Source: Scybalosoma faecavium (GTDB taxonomy: Bacteria; Bacillota; Clostridia; Christensenellales; Christensenellaceae). From it: a stretch of DNA of 64,000 nt. A program made the translations under genes and the position numbers. The notes beneath the pieces were generated by a model. It was not told where the DNA came from. It saw nothing but the letters and a program-made list of their open reading frames with translations, and did not search any database. Positions 52,199-60,716 of the stretch are shown here, one piece after another; positions within the stretch are counted from its first letter, which is position 1; every line of letters begins with the position of its first letter. The stretch covers positions 11,817-75,816 of the forward strand of contig DVKG01000010.1 in NCBI GenBank assembly GCA_018716135.1, written 5' to 3'.

Positions 52199-53185
52199 TT
52201 AGTCGGCGTCGATACAGGTTATGAGAAGAGCCAGCTTGTCTTGAACTTCAGCCACTAGATCGGAAGGCGCGGCTATTTTAATTTTTCCAAAAAATTTAAT
52301 TATCCAGGATAAAAAGTCGGGGCTTATTACTGTATGTACGACTGTGGTATACCATCCCGGTTTCTGAGGATCAGGAGTCACGATAAGCTGTCCAAATCTG
52401 TCGTAGAGATGCGGAATGTACTTTTCTTCTATTGAGAGATGAACATTTTTTACCGAACCTGAAAACACGCTCATGCCGTGCTGCAGATTTTCTTCTGTTG
52501 TCGGTGCATATTCGACAAAAGGATGATCAGAACTTTCGAGAACGATAGCGTTATACATCTTGTCCACGCGAATATATGCCAGAGAATCGTGCTTATCAAG
52601 ATAGCATTTCATATAACATCTGTTATTGTGAATGAGAACACTGTAAGGAGAGGCTGTATAAGGACGTCCGTTCTGACGCAAAACCAGATTTTTAGAATAA
52701 TCGTTGTCGCCGTATTGATATGATATTTTCAGCATATTGTCTATTGCGTAATATATACGGTCGATGGTCTCTAAGGTACTATTGTTAGGAGTTTTTATGT
52801 ACTTGGTGTCTGTTATGCAGTGTAAGTTGTCGTGAGCTTTATTGTAAGATGTGATGTTGTTTAGCTTATTGAGGAGAATTTCAGTGTTTTGTTCTGAGAT
52901 AAACTGCATTGATCGTATTATTTCAGTGAGTATACGGTATTCTGTACGCTGCATACCTGAGCTTAGGATGTAATATCCCTTGCGTTTGTTGTTGCGTATT
53001 GGGATGCCGAATTCTGACAGAGTTTTTATATCGTTGCAGACAGATTTGCGCTCTGCGGTGATGTTGTCTTTTGCCAGGCGCTCTATTATCTGCTTTGTGC
53101 TGAGAGCGTCTTCTTCGCCGGATGTTAAGCTGAGATACTTATATATGAACAGTATTTTCAGCTTTTGATTCTTTGTATTAGCCAT
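52199..53185 (-). CDS. WYL-domain transcriptional regulator
   Basis: A 328-residue regulator. An N-terminal winged HTH occupies about 8-70 (KLKILFIYKYLSLTSGEEDALSTKQIIERL; SVCNDIKTLSEFGIPI). A WYL ligand-binding domain follows (about 145-230: ISYQYGDNDYSKNLVLRQNGRPYTASPYSVLIHNNRCYMKCY) and then a WCX-type C-terminal region. WYL proteins sense ligands, often nucleic acids or nucleotides. It lies directly upstream of the Ig-like surface protein, and a similar 20-base site lies before both genes. Confidence 0.88.
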   Translation of the reverse strand: MANTKNQKLKILFIYKYLSLTSGEEDALSTKQIIERLAKDNITAERKSVCNDIKTLSEFGIPIRNNKRKGYYILSSGMQRTEYRILTEIIRSMQFISEQNTEILLNKLNNITSYNKAHDNLHCITDTKYIKTPNNSTLETIDRIYYAIDNMLKISYQYGDNDYSKNLVLRQNGRPYTASPYSVLIHNNRCYMKCYLDKHDSLAYIRVDKMYNAIVLESSDHPFVEYAPTTEENLQHGMSVFSGSVKNVHLSIEEKYIPHLYDRFGQLIVTPDPQKPGWYTTVVHTVISPDFLSWIIKFFGKIKIAAPSDLVAEVQDKLALLITCIDAD

Positions 53186-53237
53186 GTACTATCCCACATA
53201 TATTAGCTTTATCCATAAAAATTATAACATAGGTATT

Positions 53238-53253
53238 GTACAACTAATGGTAC
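53238..53253. promoter_or_regulatory. Operator-like site upstream of the WYL gene
   Basis: GTACAACTAATGGTAC, the partner of 52122-52137. It lies just upstream of a minus-strand TATAAT, in the -35 region, as expected for autoregulation. Confidence 0.55.
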
Positions 53254-53319
53254 ACAACCACCGCTGATTTAAAAATACAATATATTTATTTAGTTGGAAA
53301 AAATTAATACCACCAGTAG

Positions 53320-53400
53320 ACCGGTAGTTTGAACAAGCGATGAAAGGGAATTTGACCGGCAGCGCCTGAAAATGAACCGGAAAGTCTGACAATCGCATCT
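53320..53400. mobile_element. Possible solo end of an IS21-like element
   Basis: Read on the minus strand, three spaced CCGGT blocks occur with intervening TTCATTTTCAGGCG and CAAATTCCC, ending CTACTGGTGGTATTAA. Multiple repeats of this kind are typical of IS21-family ends. No istA or istB is present. It may be a remnant. Confidence 0.3.
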
Positions 53401-53457
53401 TTTATCTGAAGATTTTTAATTCTTCCTCGAAACTGGGGGGACTGCTAAAGCTCCAAT

Positions 53458-53486
53458 AAAAAAGACCGCCATATATATGGCAGCCC
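53458..53486 (-). terminator. Terminator of the 4Fe-4S protein gene
   Basis: GCCATATATATGGC within a longer imperfect stem (GGCT...GGTC), followed by T6 on the minus strand. Confidence 0.5.
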
Positions 53487-53502
53487 ATAGTATTATGCGT
53501 TT

Positions 53503-54138
53503 TCAGAGAAGCTCTCCTTTGCGTGAGATTACTGCTGTGTTAATTTTGATATTTTTGCCGCTTTTGGCTGCTGCAATGCTGACTGCGTTTTCCATGCCGC
53601 GGCAGCAGGGAACTTCCATTCTCGTTACGGTTATACTGCGTATGTTGTTGAGACGTATGATTTCGGACAGCTTATCGGAATAGTCTTGTCCGTCCAGCTT
53701 GGTGCACCCTATGAGAGTGACTTTTCCATTCATGAACTCTCGGTGGAATCCGCCGTATGAGTATGCTGTGCAGTCAGCCGCGATGAGAAGGTCTGCGCCG
53801 TCATAATAGTCGGCTTTTGTTGGTGCGAGCTTTATTTGAACAGGCCAGTTGGGGAGAGAGTGACTGCCGCCGTAATTGACATTTGCTATCGTGGAAGGAC
53901 ATGCAGATTTATTCCTGAGGACAGCGGCTTCGTCGTAAGCGGGAGCTTCACGTTTTACGAATTTAATCGCTCCTGTCGGACATGCCGGCAGACAGTCGCC
54001 GAGACCGTCGCAATAGTCCTCGCGCAGGAGCTTTGCTTTTCCGTTTACCATTCCTATCGCGCCTTCATGGCACGCATGAGCGCATGCTCCGCATCCGTTG
54101 CATTTGTCTTCGTTTATTTCAATAATAGTGCGAATCAT
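53503..54138 (-). CDS. 4Fe-4S ferredoxin-domain protein
   Basis: A 211-residue protein with two 4Fe-4S motifs at the N-terminus (CNGCGACAHAC about 12-22 and CDGLGDCLPACPTGAI about 43-58; the second has an unusual first-pair spacing). The rest (about 100-211) contains LLIAADCTAYSYGGFH, NGKVTLIGCTKLDG and MEVPCCRG, found in ferredoxins that accompany hydroxylamine reductase or related enzymes. Electron-transfer role is likely, partner unknown. GGAGG eight bases before ATG 54138 sets the start. It is divergent from a Crp/Fnr regulator. Confidence 0.85.
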   Translation of the reverse strand: MIRTIIEINEDKCNGCGACAHACHEGAIGMVNGKAKLLREDYCDGLGDCLPACPTGAIKFVKREAPAYDEAAVLRNKSACPSTIANVNYGGSHSLPNWPVQIKLAPTKADYYDGADLLIAADCTAYSYGGFHREFMNGKVTLIGCTKLDGQDYSDKLSEIIRLNNIRSITVTRMEVPCCRGMENAVSIAAAKSGKNIKINTAVISRKGELL

Positions 54139-54158
54139 ATTAGAAACCTCCGTGGTTA

Positions 54159-54187
54159 TTGACTTTTCGTGCTTATTATAATACAAT
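54159..54187 (+). promoter_or_regulatory. Promoter of the Crp/Fnr regulator
   Basis: TTGACT (54159-54164) and TACAAT (54182-54187) are 17 bases apart. Confidence 0.6.
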
Positions 54188-54201
54188 ACTCAGGCAATGT
54201 C

Positions 54202-54217
54202 TGTTGTTATTACAACA
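54202..54217. promoter_or_regulatory. Inverted repeat, probable Crp/Fnr-type operator
   Basis: TGTTGT-TATT-ACAACA is a perfect six-base inverted repeat just downstream of the expected start point. Its half-site spacing is like that of FNR-type boxes. It suits autorepression and may also affect the divergent 4Fe-4S gene. Confidence 0.5.
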
Positions 54218-54232
54218 AAATTAGAGGTGCGC

Positions 54233-54895
54233 ATGAAAAAATATTTTGGAATTTTGAGGAAATGCGCGTTGTTTGCGGGCGCGGACGACGAGGATATACA
54301 GAGCGCGCTCGGCTGCATTGCTCCGAATGTAATGAAGTATTCTCAGGGAGAAATGATACTGCGCGCGGGGGAGAGAGCGGAGCGGATAGGTCTGATGCTG
54401 TCGGGTAAAGCATGTATCTTTCAAGAGGATATTCTCGGAAACAGAAACATAATATCCCAAGTTTTTAAAGGTAATTTATTTGCGGAGGCGTTCGCGTTGA
54501 GAGAGGATAACATGCTTAGTGTAAACGTGCAGGCGGAGGAAGATTGCTGCATTATGCTGTTCGACGCTAGGAGAATACTCACTCTTTGCCCCTCTGCGTG
54601 CAGGTATCATGTAAATCTCATTAAGAATATACTTTCAGATTTGGCTCAGAAGAATGCTGTTTTGACTGAAAAGGTGTCTCATATTTCTCAGCGGACCACA
54701 AGACGAAAGCTGCTTTCCTATTTGTCTGCGGAGGCGCGCCGTGCGGGCAGCGTTGACTTTACAATACCCTTTGACAGACAGCAGCTCGCTGACTATTTAT
54801 CCGTGGACAGAAGCGCCATGTCCGCAGAGCTGAGCAAGCTCAAATCAGAAGGCCTTATCTCATATCATAAAAACAAGTTTACGCTGCTTGAGTAA
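54233..54895 (+). CDS. Crp/Fnr family transcriptional regulator
   Basis: A 220-residue regulator: cyclic-nucleotide-binding-like domain (about 15-125: GEMILRAGERAERIGLMLSGKACIFQEDILGNRNIISQ, GNLFAEAFAL), linking helix and C-terminal HTH_Crp (about 150-215: TTRRKLLSYLSAEARRAG, FDRQQLADYLSVDRSAMSAELSKLKSEGLI). There is no N-terminal Cys cluster for an O2-sensing Fe-S centre. GAGGTG just before ATG 54233 and the promoter position support this start. The divergent ferredoxin-type gene is a likely target. In anaerobes such paired genes often respond to nitric oxide or hydroxylamine; here inferred. Confidence 0.9.
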   Translation: MKKYFGILRKCALFAGADDEDIQSALGCIAPNVMKYSQGEMILRAGERAERIGLMLSGKACIFQEDILGNRNIISQVFKGNLFAEAFALREDNMLSVNVQAEEDCCIMLFDARRILTLCPSACRYHVNLIKNILSDLAQKNAVLTEKVSHISQRTTRRKLLSYLSAEARRAGSVDFTIPFDRQQLADYLSVDRSAMSAELSKLKSEGLISYHKNKFTLLE

Positions 54896-54898
54896 GCC

Positions 54899-54927
54899 TT
54901 GACATTGATAGATGTGCATGATATTAT
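54899..54927 (+). promoter_or_regulatory. Promoter of the thi operon
   Basis: TTGACA (54899-54904) and TATTAT (54922-54927) are 17 bases apart, leading directly into the TPP riboswitch. Confidence 0.75.
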
Positions 54928-54945
54928 GAGTTAGACAGAAATAAT

Positions 54946-55035
54946 ATACAGGGGAGCTTGTCGGCAGGCTGAGAGGAAGTAATCAACTTCGACCCTTAAA
55001 CCTGATCTGGGTAATGCCAGCGGAGGAAATGCTTT
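54946..55035 (+). promoter_or_regulatory. TPP riboswitch (thi box)
   Basis: The conserved thi-box segments are present: GGGGAGC, GGCTGAGAGG, ACCCTTAAACCTGATCTGG, GTAATGCCAGCGGAGGAA. ATACAGG at its 5' end is complementary to CCTGTAT (55049-55055), part of the downstream terminator, so binding of TPP can switch pairing. It controls thiC onward. Confidence 0.95.
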
Positions 55036-55039
55036 CATT

Positions 55040-55076
55040 CGAGGGATACCTGTATTCAGGCGGCTCTCGTTTTTTA
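55040..55076 (+). terminator. Riboswitch-controlled terminator
   Basis: CGAG...CCTG-TATT-CAGG...CTCG followed by T6; the CCTGTAT segment has an alternative partner at the riboswitch 5' end. Confidence 0.8.
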
Positions 55077-55086
55077 TTTAACTAAA

Positions 55087-55117
55087 ATTGACATGGCATA
55101 TTATTGACATGGCATAT
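55087..55117 (+). repeat. Direct repeat between riboswitch and thiC
   Basis: ATTGACATGGCATAT occurs twice at 16-base spacing (55087-55101 and 55103-55117). Each copy carries a TTGACA, but no good -10 follows. Confidence 0.8.
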
Positions 55118-55169
55118 AAAAGAAGAAAATACTGAAAAAGTCTAATAGATCTAAGAAAGAAGGTAAGAG

Positions 55170-56471
55170 ATGAATTATTCTACACAGATGGAAGCGGCTC
55201 GCAAAAATATTATAACAGAGCAGATGCGTATTGTAGCTCAGAAGGAGCATAAAGACGCAGAGGAAATCCGAGCTTTGGTCGCGTCCGGAAAGGTCGTAAT
55301 ATGCGCGAACAAGCTTCACAAATGCCTCGATCCGAACGGAGTAGGGTCTATGCTGAGAACTAAGATAAACGTAAACCTCGGCGTTTCTCGAGACTGCAAG
55401 GATTACGATGTAGAAATGTCAAAGGTTATGGAAGCCGTGAACATGGGCGCAGAAGCTATAATGGATCTCTCGTCTCACGGCGATACTACCGAGTTCAGAC
55501 GCAAGCTGACGAGAGAATGCCCCGCTATGATAGGTACGGTTCCTGTGTATGACAGTGTAATTCACTATCAGCGTGATCTGGCCACGCTTACTGCGAAGGA
55601 TTTTATAGATGTAGTTCGTCTGCACGCTCAGGACGGCGTGGACTTCGTGACTCTGCACTGCGGCATTACGCGCAAGACGATAGATCAGATAAAGAAGCAT
55701 AAGCGTAAGATGAACATAGTGTCGCGCGGCGGTTCGCTTGTGTTCGCGTGGATGAGCATGACGGGCGAGGAGAATCCTTTCTATGAATATTTCGATGAGA
55801 TTCTTGAGATATGCCGTGAGTACGACGTTACAATTTCTCTCGGGGATGCCTGCCGCCCCGGCTGTCTGGCTGACGCCGGAGACGTATGCCAGATAGAGGA
55901 GCTGGTGCGTCTGGGTGAATTGACAAAACGAGCATGGGAGCGTGACGTACAGGTAATGGTAGAAGGCCCGGGTCATATGGCTTTGGACGAGATTGCTGCT
56001 AATATGAAAATTCAGCAGTCTATCTGCATGGGCGCGCCATTTTATGTATTGGGACCGCTGGTTACTGATATTGCTCCGGGGTATGATCACATAACGTCTG
56101 CTATCGGCGGAGCTGTAGCGGCGGCCTCCGGCGCGGCGTTCCTCTGCTACGTGACGCCTGCCGAGCATCTTGCTCTGCCTAATCTCGACGATGTCAAACA
56201 GGGAATTATTGCTTCCAAGATTGCGGCTCATGCTGCCGATATTGCAAAGCATATTCCGGGCGCGAGAGATATAGATGACAAGATGGCGGACGCAAGGCGC
56301 ACATTCGACTGGGATGCACAGTGGGAATGCGCGATAGACCCTGAGACAGCGAAGGCGATAAGAGCAGACCGAAGCCCTGAGTTTGAGGACTCCTGCTCCA
56401 TGTGCGGTAAATTCTGCGCAGTTCGCAGTATGAACAAAGCGCTGAACGGCGAATACATAGATATTCTGTAA
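55170..56471 (+). CDS. thiC: Phosphomethylpyrimidine synthase
   Basis: A 433-residue radical-SAM enzyme converting AIR to HMP phosphate, the pyrimidine branch of thiamine synthesis. It has the shorter length typical of anaerobes. GAEAIMDLSSHGDT, DFVTLHCGI, SRGGSLVFAWM, GDACRPGC, VEGPGHM and the C-terminal cluster motif CSMCGKFCAVR (CX2CX4C) are all present. AGAAGG precedes the ATG. It is the first gene behind the TPP riboswitch. Confidence 0.96.
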   Translation: MNYSTQMEAARKNIITEQMRIVAQKEHKDAEEIRALVASGKVVICANKLHKCLDPNGVGSMLRTKINVNLGVSRDCKDYDVEMSKVMEAVNMGAEAIMDLSSHGDTTEFRRKLTRECPAMIGTVPVYDSVIHYQRDLATLTAKDFIDVVRLHAQDGVDFVTLHCGITRKTIDQIKKHKRKMNIVSRGGSLVFAWMSMTGEENPFYEYFDEILEICREYDVTISLGDACRPGCLADAGDVCQIEELVRLGELTKRAWERDVQVMVEGPGHMALDEIAANMKIQQSICMGAPFYVLGPLVTDIAPGYDHITSAIGGAVAAASGAAFLCYVTPAEHLALPNLDDVKQGIIASKIAAHAADIAKHIPGARDIDDKMADARRTFDWDAQWECAIDPETAKAIRADRSPEFEDSCSMCGKFCAVRSMNKALNGEYIDIL

Positions 56472-56492
56472 ACTGGCTCGGATGGTGAGATA

Positions 56493-57314
56493 ATGCTGGG
56501 GAAATATACTGATTTGGTGCGCTCTGCGCATCCTCTTATTCATAACATTACAAATTATGTAACTGTAAACGACTGCGCAAATGTACTCCTCGCCTGCGGC
56601 GGTTCTCCGATAATGGCGGATGACGCAGCCGAGGTAGAGGAGATAACCTCCATTTGCTCCGGCTTGAATATAAATATAGGCACACTGAACGAGCGTACTA
56701 TAAAATCCATGCTGCTCGCAGGGAAAAAGGCAAACGAACTGTCTCATCCGGTCGTGCTGGATCCGGTAGGCGCGGGGGCGTCGTCTTTGAGAACGAATAC
56801 TGCGAAGCTGCTTCTTAAAGAAGTGAAGTTTTCTGTGATAAGAGGCAATATCTCTGAGATTAAGGCAATAGCCTTGGGCAGCAGCGAGACTCAGGGCGTG
56901 GACGCTAACGAGCTGGACGCCGTTACAGAAGAAAATCTGGCGGATTCCGCAGCTTTTGCAAAGAGTTTCGCAGCGCAGACAGGCAGCGTGGTTGCGATTA
57001 CAGGAGCAATAGATATAGTCGCGGATGCAGAGAGAGCATTTGCAATAAGAAACGGTGTTCCTGCGATGGCGTGTATTACAGGCAGCGGGTGTATGCTCTC
57101 TGCTATGACGGCGGCGTATTTGGTCGCGGGCGGCTGCGATGTAGAAGCGGCGTCGGCGGCTGTATGCGCTATGGGAGTATGCGGAGAAAAGGCGTTTGCA
57201 AAGATGCAGGAGACGGGCGCGGGCAATGCTTCGTTCAGGAATTATCTGATAGACGCCGTCTATAATCTGACAGGGGCGGAGCTTGACAGAGCAGCAAATT
57301 TCGAGGTGATGTAA
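56493..57314 (+). CDS. thiM: Hydroxyethylthiazole kinase
   Basis: A 273-residue ribokinase-fold kinase salvaging the thiazole moiety. PLIHNITNYVTVNDCANVLLACGGSPIM, HPVVLDPVGAGASSLR, VIRGNISEIKAIA and the catalytic ACITGSGCMLSAMTAAYL are diagnostic. Since thiG and thiH are absent nearby, thiazole salvage rather than synthesis is suggested for this operon. It follows thiC by 21 bases. Confidence 0.95.
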   Translation: MLGKYTDLVRSAHPLIHNITNYVTVNDCANVLLACGGSPIMADDAAEVEEITSICSGLNINIGTLNERTIKSMLLAGKKANELSHPVVLDPVGAGASSLRTNTAKLLLKEVKFSVIRGNISEIKAIALGSSETQGVDANELDAVTEENLADSAAFAKSFAAQTGSVVAITGAIDIVADAERAFAIRNGVPAMACITGSGCMLSAMTAAYLVAGGCDVEAASAAVCAMGVCGEKAFAKMQETGAGNASFRNYLIDAVYNLTGAELDRAANFEVM

Positions 57315-57316
57315 AA

Positions 57317-57970
57317 ATGAAAGAGAAAATAAATGTTTTGAAGAAAAAAGATTTGAGACTCTATGTTGTGACTGATAGATCCTGGCTGGGGGAGATGACT
57401 CTCAGAGAAGCGGTGGAAGAAGCTCTGAGAGGCGGCGCGTCTATGGTTCAGCTGAGAGAAAAAGATATTTCCCGTATTGAATTTGTTTCAGAGGGCTTGG
57501 ATATGAGAATGCTATGCGATAAGTATTGTGTTCCGTTTATAGTAAATGACGATGTAGATATGGCGATAAAAGTCAGCGCAAACGGCGTCCATTTGGGTCA
57601 GGACGATATGAGCGTGTCGGATGCACGCTCTATCATTGGAGACGATGCTATAATCGGCGTGTCTGTACAGACTGTTGAGCAGGCTAAAAAAGCAGAGGAG
57701 GACGGCGCGGATTATCTGGGCGTGGGCGCGGTTTTCCAGACGTCTACAAAGACAGATGCTAAGCCAGTGTCGCTGGATACTGTAAAGTCTATATGCGAAG
57801 CGGTCAGCATTCCGGTTTGCGCTATAGGCGGCATTAATGCTGAAAACGTATCTGAGCTGGGAGGTCTGGGTTTGAGCGGAGCGGCTGTTGTATCCGCTGT
57901 GTTTGCCGCTGACGATATACGCAATGCGAGCAGAAAGCTGCGCGAGCTTTGCGACGAGGCGTTCGAATGA
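57317..57970 (+). CDS. thiE: Thiamine-phosphate synthase
   Basis: A 217-residue TIM-barrel enzyme joining HMP-PP and thiazole phosphate. LYVVTDRSW, GGASMVQLREKDI, FIVNDDVDMAIKVSANGVHLGQDD, GVSVQTVEQA and CAIGGINAENV are typical. It lies two bases after thiM and overlaps thiD by four bases, so coupling is tight. Confidence 0.95.
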   Translation: MKEKINVLKKKDLRLYVVTDRSWLGEMTLREAVEEALRGGASMVQLREKDISRIEFVSEGLDMRMLCDKYCVPFIVNDDVDMAIKVSANGVHLGQDDMSVSDARSIIGDDAIIGVSVQTVEQAKKAEEDGADYLGVGAVFQTSTKTDAKPVSLDTVKSICEAVSIPVCAIGGINAENVSELGGLGLSGAAVVSAVFAADDIRNASRKLRELCDEAFE

Positions 57971-58743
57971 AAACGGTGCTGACTATTGCCGGATCGGATT
58001 GCAGCGGGGGAGCGGGGATTCAGGCTGATATAAAAACTATATGTGCGCACGGCCTTTACGCTATGAGCGCAATAACTGCATTGACTGCGCAAAACACTAC
58101 CGGTGTATATGGGGTATATGAATCCTCGCCGGAGTTTGTTGCGCAGCAGCTCGACTGCATATTTACTGACATTCGGCCGGACGCTGTGAAAATAGGCATG
58201 GTATCATCGGCAGAAATTATAACAGCGATAGCTGACAGGCTCAGATTTTATAATGCCGATAACGTAGTTATTGACCCTGTTATGGTATCTACGAGCGGAA
58301 GCTCTCTCATGAACAATGACGCACAATCCGCGCTCATTGGCGAATTATTTCCTCTGGGTACGCTTATTACGCCTAATATACCTGAAGCGGAGGAGCTTTC
58401 GGGAATGGAGATAAAGTCGGAAGCGGATATGATCGCTGCCGCAGAGAAAATAAACTGCAAATGTGCAGTTCTGATAAAAGGCGGACATCTCTCCGGCGAC
58501 GCCGCAGATCTTCTGTACAGCGGCGGGAAAGTAAGCTGGTTCAGAGCTAATCGCGTAAACAATTGCAATACGCATGGCACAGGCTGCACTCTGTCGTCAG
58601 CCATAGCATGCGGCCTTGCGGATGGGGCGACGCTTGAGGAAAGCGTGGAGAAAGCGAAAATGTACGTATTGGGCGCGCTGGAGTATGGGCTCGATCTTGG
58701 GAAGGGAAAGGGACCGCTCAACCACATGTATGCAGTAAAATAA
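57967..58743 (+). CDS. thiD: Hydroxymethylpyrimidine kinase / phosphomethylpyrimidine kinase
   Basis: A 258-residue kinase making HMP-PP by two phosphorylations. LTIAGSDCSGGAGIQADIKT, VIDPVMVSTSG, TPNIPEAEELSG, VLIKGGHL and NCNTHGTGCTLSSAIA are present. The ATG at 57967 forms an ATGA overlap with the thiE stop; an earlier frame start is not needed. It is the last gene before a terminator shared with bioA. Confidence 0.95.
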   Translation: MKTVLTIAGSDCSGGAGIQADIKTICAHGLYAMSAITALTAQNTTGVYGVYESSPEFVAQQLDCIFTDIRPDAVKIGMVSSAEIITAIADRLRFYNADNVVIDPVMVSTSGSSLMNNDAQSALIGELFPLGTLITPNIPEAEELSGMEIKSEADMIAAAEKINCKCAVLIKGGHLSGDAADLLYSGGKVSWFRANRVNNCNTHGTGCTLSSAIACGLADGATLEESVEKAKMYVLGALEYGLDLGKGKGPLNHMYAVK

Positions 58744-58769
58744 AAACTATTATAATATATAATATATAC

Positions 58770-58809
58770 GAAAAAGTGCGAAAGAGCGGTATACTCGTTC
58801 GCACTTTTT
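58770..58809. terminator. Bidirectional terminator between thiD and bioA
   Basis: AGTGCGAA and TTCGCACT pair perfectly around 15 bases, with A5 before and T5 after. It serves the two convergent operons. Confidence 0.85.
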
Positions 58810-58813
58810 ATAT

Positions 58814-60016
58814 TTATCGTCTGAACCAGGCTTTCATTGTGTTCAATATTTGTACGAGCTGCTCCTGCTCGATTACATAAGGCACCATGGCGTACATATA
58901 GCTTAGGAACGGGCGGCTGAATACTCCGCGGTCAAATGCGAATTGCTGGAAGCCGTATAAATCATCTGGGTTGAAAACTTCGATGCAGACGCATCCGCCC
59001 ATTATGCGTATTTCTTTAATCCTGCTGTCCGAAAAGCCGGCCATTTCTCGGCGAGTCACAGCCTCTATGTGTTTGATTTTTTCCATGTAGTTTTCTCGCT
59101 GGAAAATCTCTATTCCTTTTAGTGCGACGCTGCATGCCAGGGCGTTGCCCATAAAGGTGGGACCGTGCATAAGAGCCTTGCTGTCGTCCTCTCCCAAAAA
59201 CCCTTCGTATACCTTGCGATTGGCGATGGTAGCGGCGTGTCCTATGTAACCTCCGGTAAGGGCTTTTCCGAGTACGAGTATATCCGGCAGGACGAGATCA
59301 GCGACGAATCTGTTGCCTGTGCGCCCGAATCCTGTTGCAACTTCATCGAAAATGAGAAGCACGCCGTATTGATCGCATAGCTCTCTGGCGCGTTTTAAAA
59401 AGGAGACGTCGTACATGCGCATACCGCCTGCGCCCTGAAGCAAAGGCTCGACTATGAAGCTGTTAAGCTCGGAGTGGTGTTTTTCAAAAGCCTGTTCGAG
59501 AGCTGTTATTTCAGTCGGAATGTGAATTGCGTTTTTCTTCTCGCCGTAAGCCTCCAATATGAAGTGATAGTCCTCGTCGTCTCCGACTTCCATGGCTTTG
59601 AAGGTGTCTCCGTGGTATGCGTGCTCGAGTGCGAGCACCTTGGTTCGTTTCAGATCGCCGCGGTTGACGAAATACTGCAATGCCATTTTCAGGCTGACCT
59701 CTACGGCAACGCTTCCGGAATCAGAAAAAAAACAGTAATCCAGATCTCCGGGCAGCCATTCCGCGAGCTTGTCGGATAGCTTCTCTACGGGATCGTGAGT
59801 TAGACCGCCCAGCATGATGTGAGCGAACTTATCCGTTTGCTCGTGGATAGCTGCATTGAGCTCAGGATGCTTGTAGCCGTGTATTACGCTCCACCATGAA
59901 GATACGGAGTCTATTAGTCTATGGCCGTCGTCTGTATATAGATATACGCCTTCCGCGTCAGCTATTTTGTACGGAAGCTTCATTTTTTTCATTTGCTGAT
60001 AAGGATACCAGATCAT
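58814..60016 (-). CDS. bioA: Adenosylmethionine-8-amino-7-oxononanoate aminotransferase
   Basis: A 400-residue class III PLP aminotransferase converting KAPA to DAPA with SAM as amino donor. MIWYPYQQM at the start (the WxPY motif), DSVSSWWSVIHGYKHPELN, FSDSGSVAVEVSLKMA, FDEVATGFGRTG and the PLP lysine in VLGKALTGGYIG are characteristic. It is slightly shorter than the E. coli enzyme. It is the last gene of the bio operon. Confidence 0.93.
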   Translation of the reverse strand: MIWYPYQQMKKMKLPYKIADAEGVYLYTDDGHRLIDSVSSWWSVIHGYKHPELNAAIHEQTDKFAHIMLGGLTHDPVEKLSDKLAEWLPGDLDYCFFSDSGSVAVEVSLKMALQYFVNRGDLKRTKVLALEHAYHGDTFKAMEVGDDEDYHFILEAYGEKKNAIHIPTEITALEQAFEKHHSELNSFIVEPLLQGAGGMRMYDVSFLKRARELCDQYGVLLIFDEVATGFGRTGNRFVADLVLPDILVLGKALTGGYIGHAATIANRKVYEGFLGEDDSKALMHGPTFMGNALACSVALKGIEIFQRENYMEKIKHIEAVTRREMAGFSDSRIKEIRIMGGCVCIEVFNPDDLYGFQQFAFDRGVFSRPFLSYMYAMVPYVIEQEQLVQILNTMKAWFRR

Positions 60017-60032
60017 TTTTACCTCCTCAACA

Positions 60033-60716
60033 TTAATCGTAAAGCGCAGCGAGCTTATCCGCGTCTATATTCAAGTCGCTGCTTCCGTCCTGAATGCAGG
60101 ATATGGTTTTAAGCCCTGTGACGTATTCGCACATTTTGATGTTATCTTCTTCCATGAGGTCTCCGGGATGGAAGCGGTTGAATATCAAGCCCTTGATTTT
60201 TATTCCTCGTCTCTGCATGTATTCAACCGTCAATGCGACATGGTTTATCGTCCCCAGTCCGGCGTCGGCGACTATTATACACGAGAGATTCAGCTCTTTA
60301 ATTATATCCTCCAGCCATATTTTCTCGCGGTCAAAGCTTATGGGGCATATTATTCCGCCGCTCCCTTCGACTGTGACATAATCGTATTTCTCACAAACAG
60401 ACATGAAGCGTTCTTTTACAGTCTGCATTTCTACGGCGTTGCCTTCAATTCTGGATGCGAGATGCGGAGATACCGCTGTTTCGTACACGTAAGGACACAT
60501 TTGCTCCAGAGGCTGATTTATTCCGGATATATCGCGGACATACTTTGCGTCGCCCGGGACGAGAGTTCCGTCGGACTGCCGTGTGTTTCCGCTCATAGCG
60601 GCTTTGAAATATGCTGAGTTTCTTCCGCTTTCGTGCAGTTTCTTTACTATGAGTCCGGCTGCGAAGGTTTTTCCTATGTCGGTGCCCGTTCCTGTTATAA
60701 ATATTTTCTTAGCCAT
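60033..60716 (-). CDS. bioD: Dethiobiotin synthetase
   Basis: A 227-residue ATP-dependent carboxylase closing the ureido ring of dethiobiotin. The P-loop is FITGTGTDIGKTFAAGL, followed by YFKAAMSG and VEGSGGIICPIS. The start overlaps the end of bioB by eight bases. Confidence 0.95.
   Translation of the reverse strand: MAKKIFITGTGTDIGKTFAAGLIVKKLHESGRNSAYFKAAMSGNTRQSDGTLVPGDAKYVRDISGINQPLEQMCPYVYETAVSPHLASRIEGNAVEMQTVKERFMSVCEKYDYVTVEGSGGIICPISFDREKIWLEDIIKELNLSCIIVADAGLGTINHVALTVEYMQRRGIKIKGLIFNRFHPGDLMEEDNIKMCEYVTGLKTISCIQDGSSDLNIDADKLAALYD

Noticed and set aside
55419..56747. Long minus-strand frame opposite thiC
   Set aside because: Composition is that of a shadow of thiC, with no family motifs and no ribosome site.
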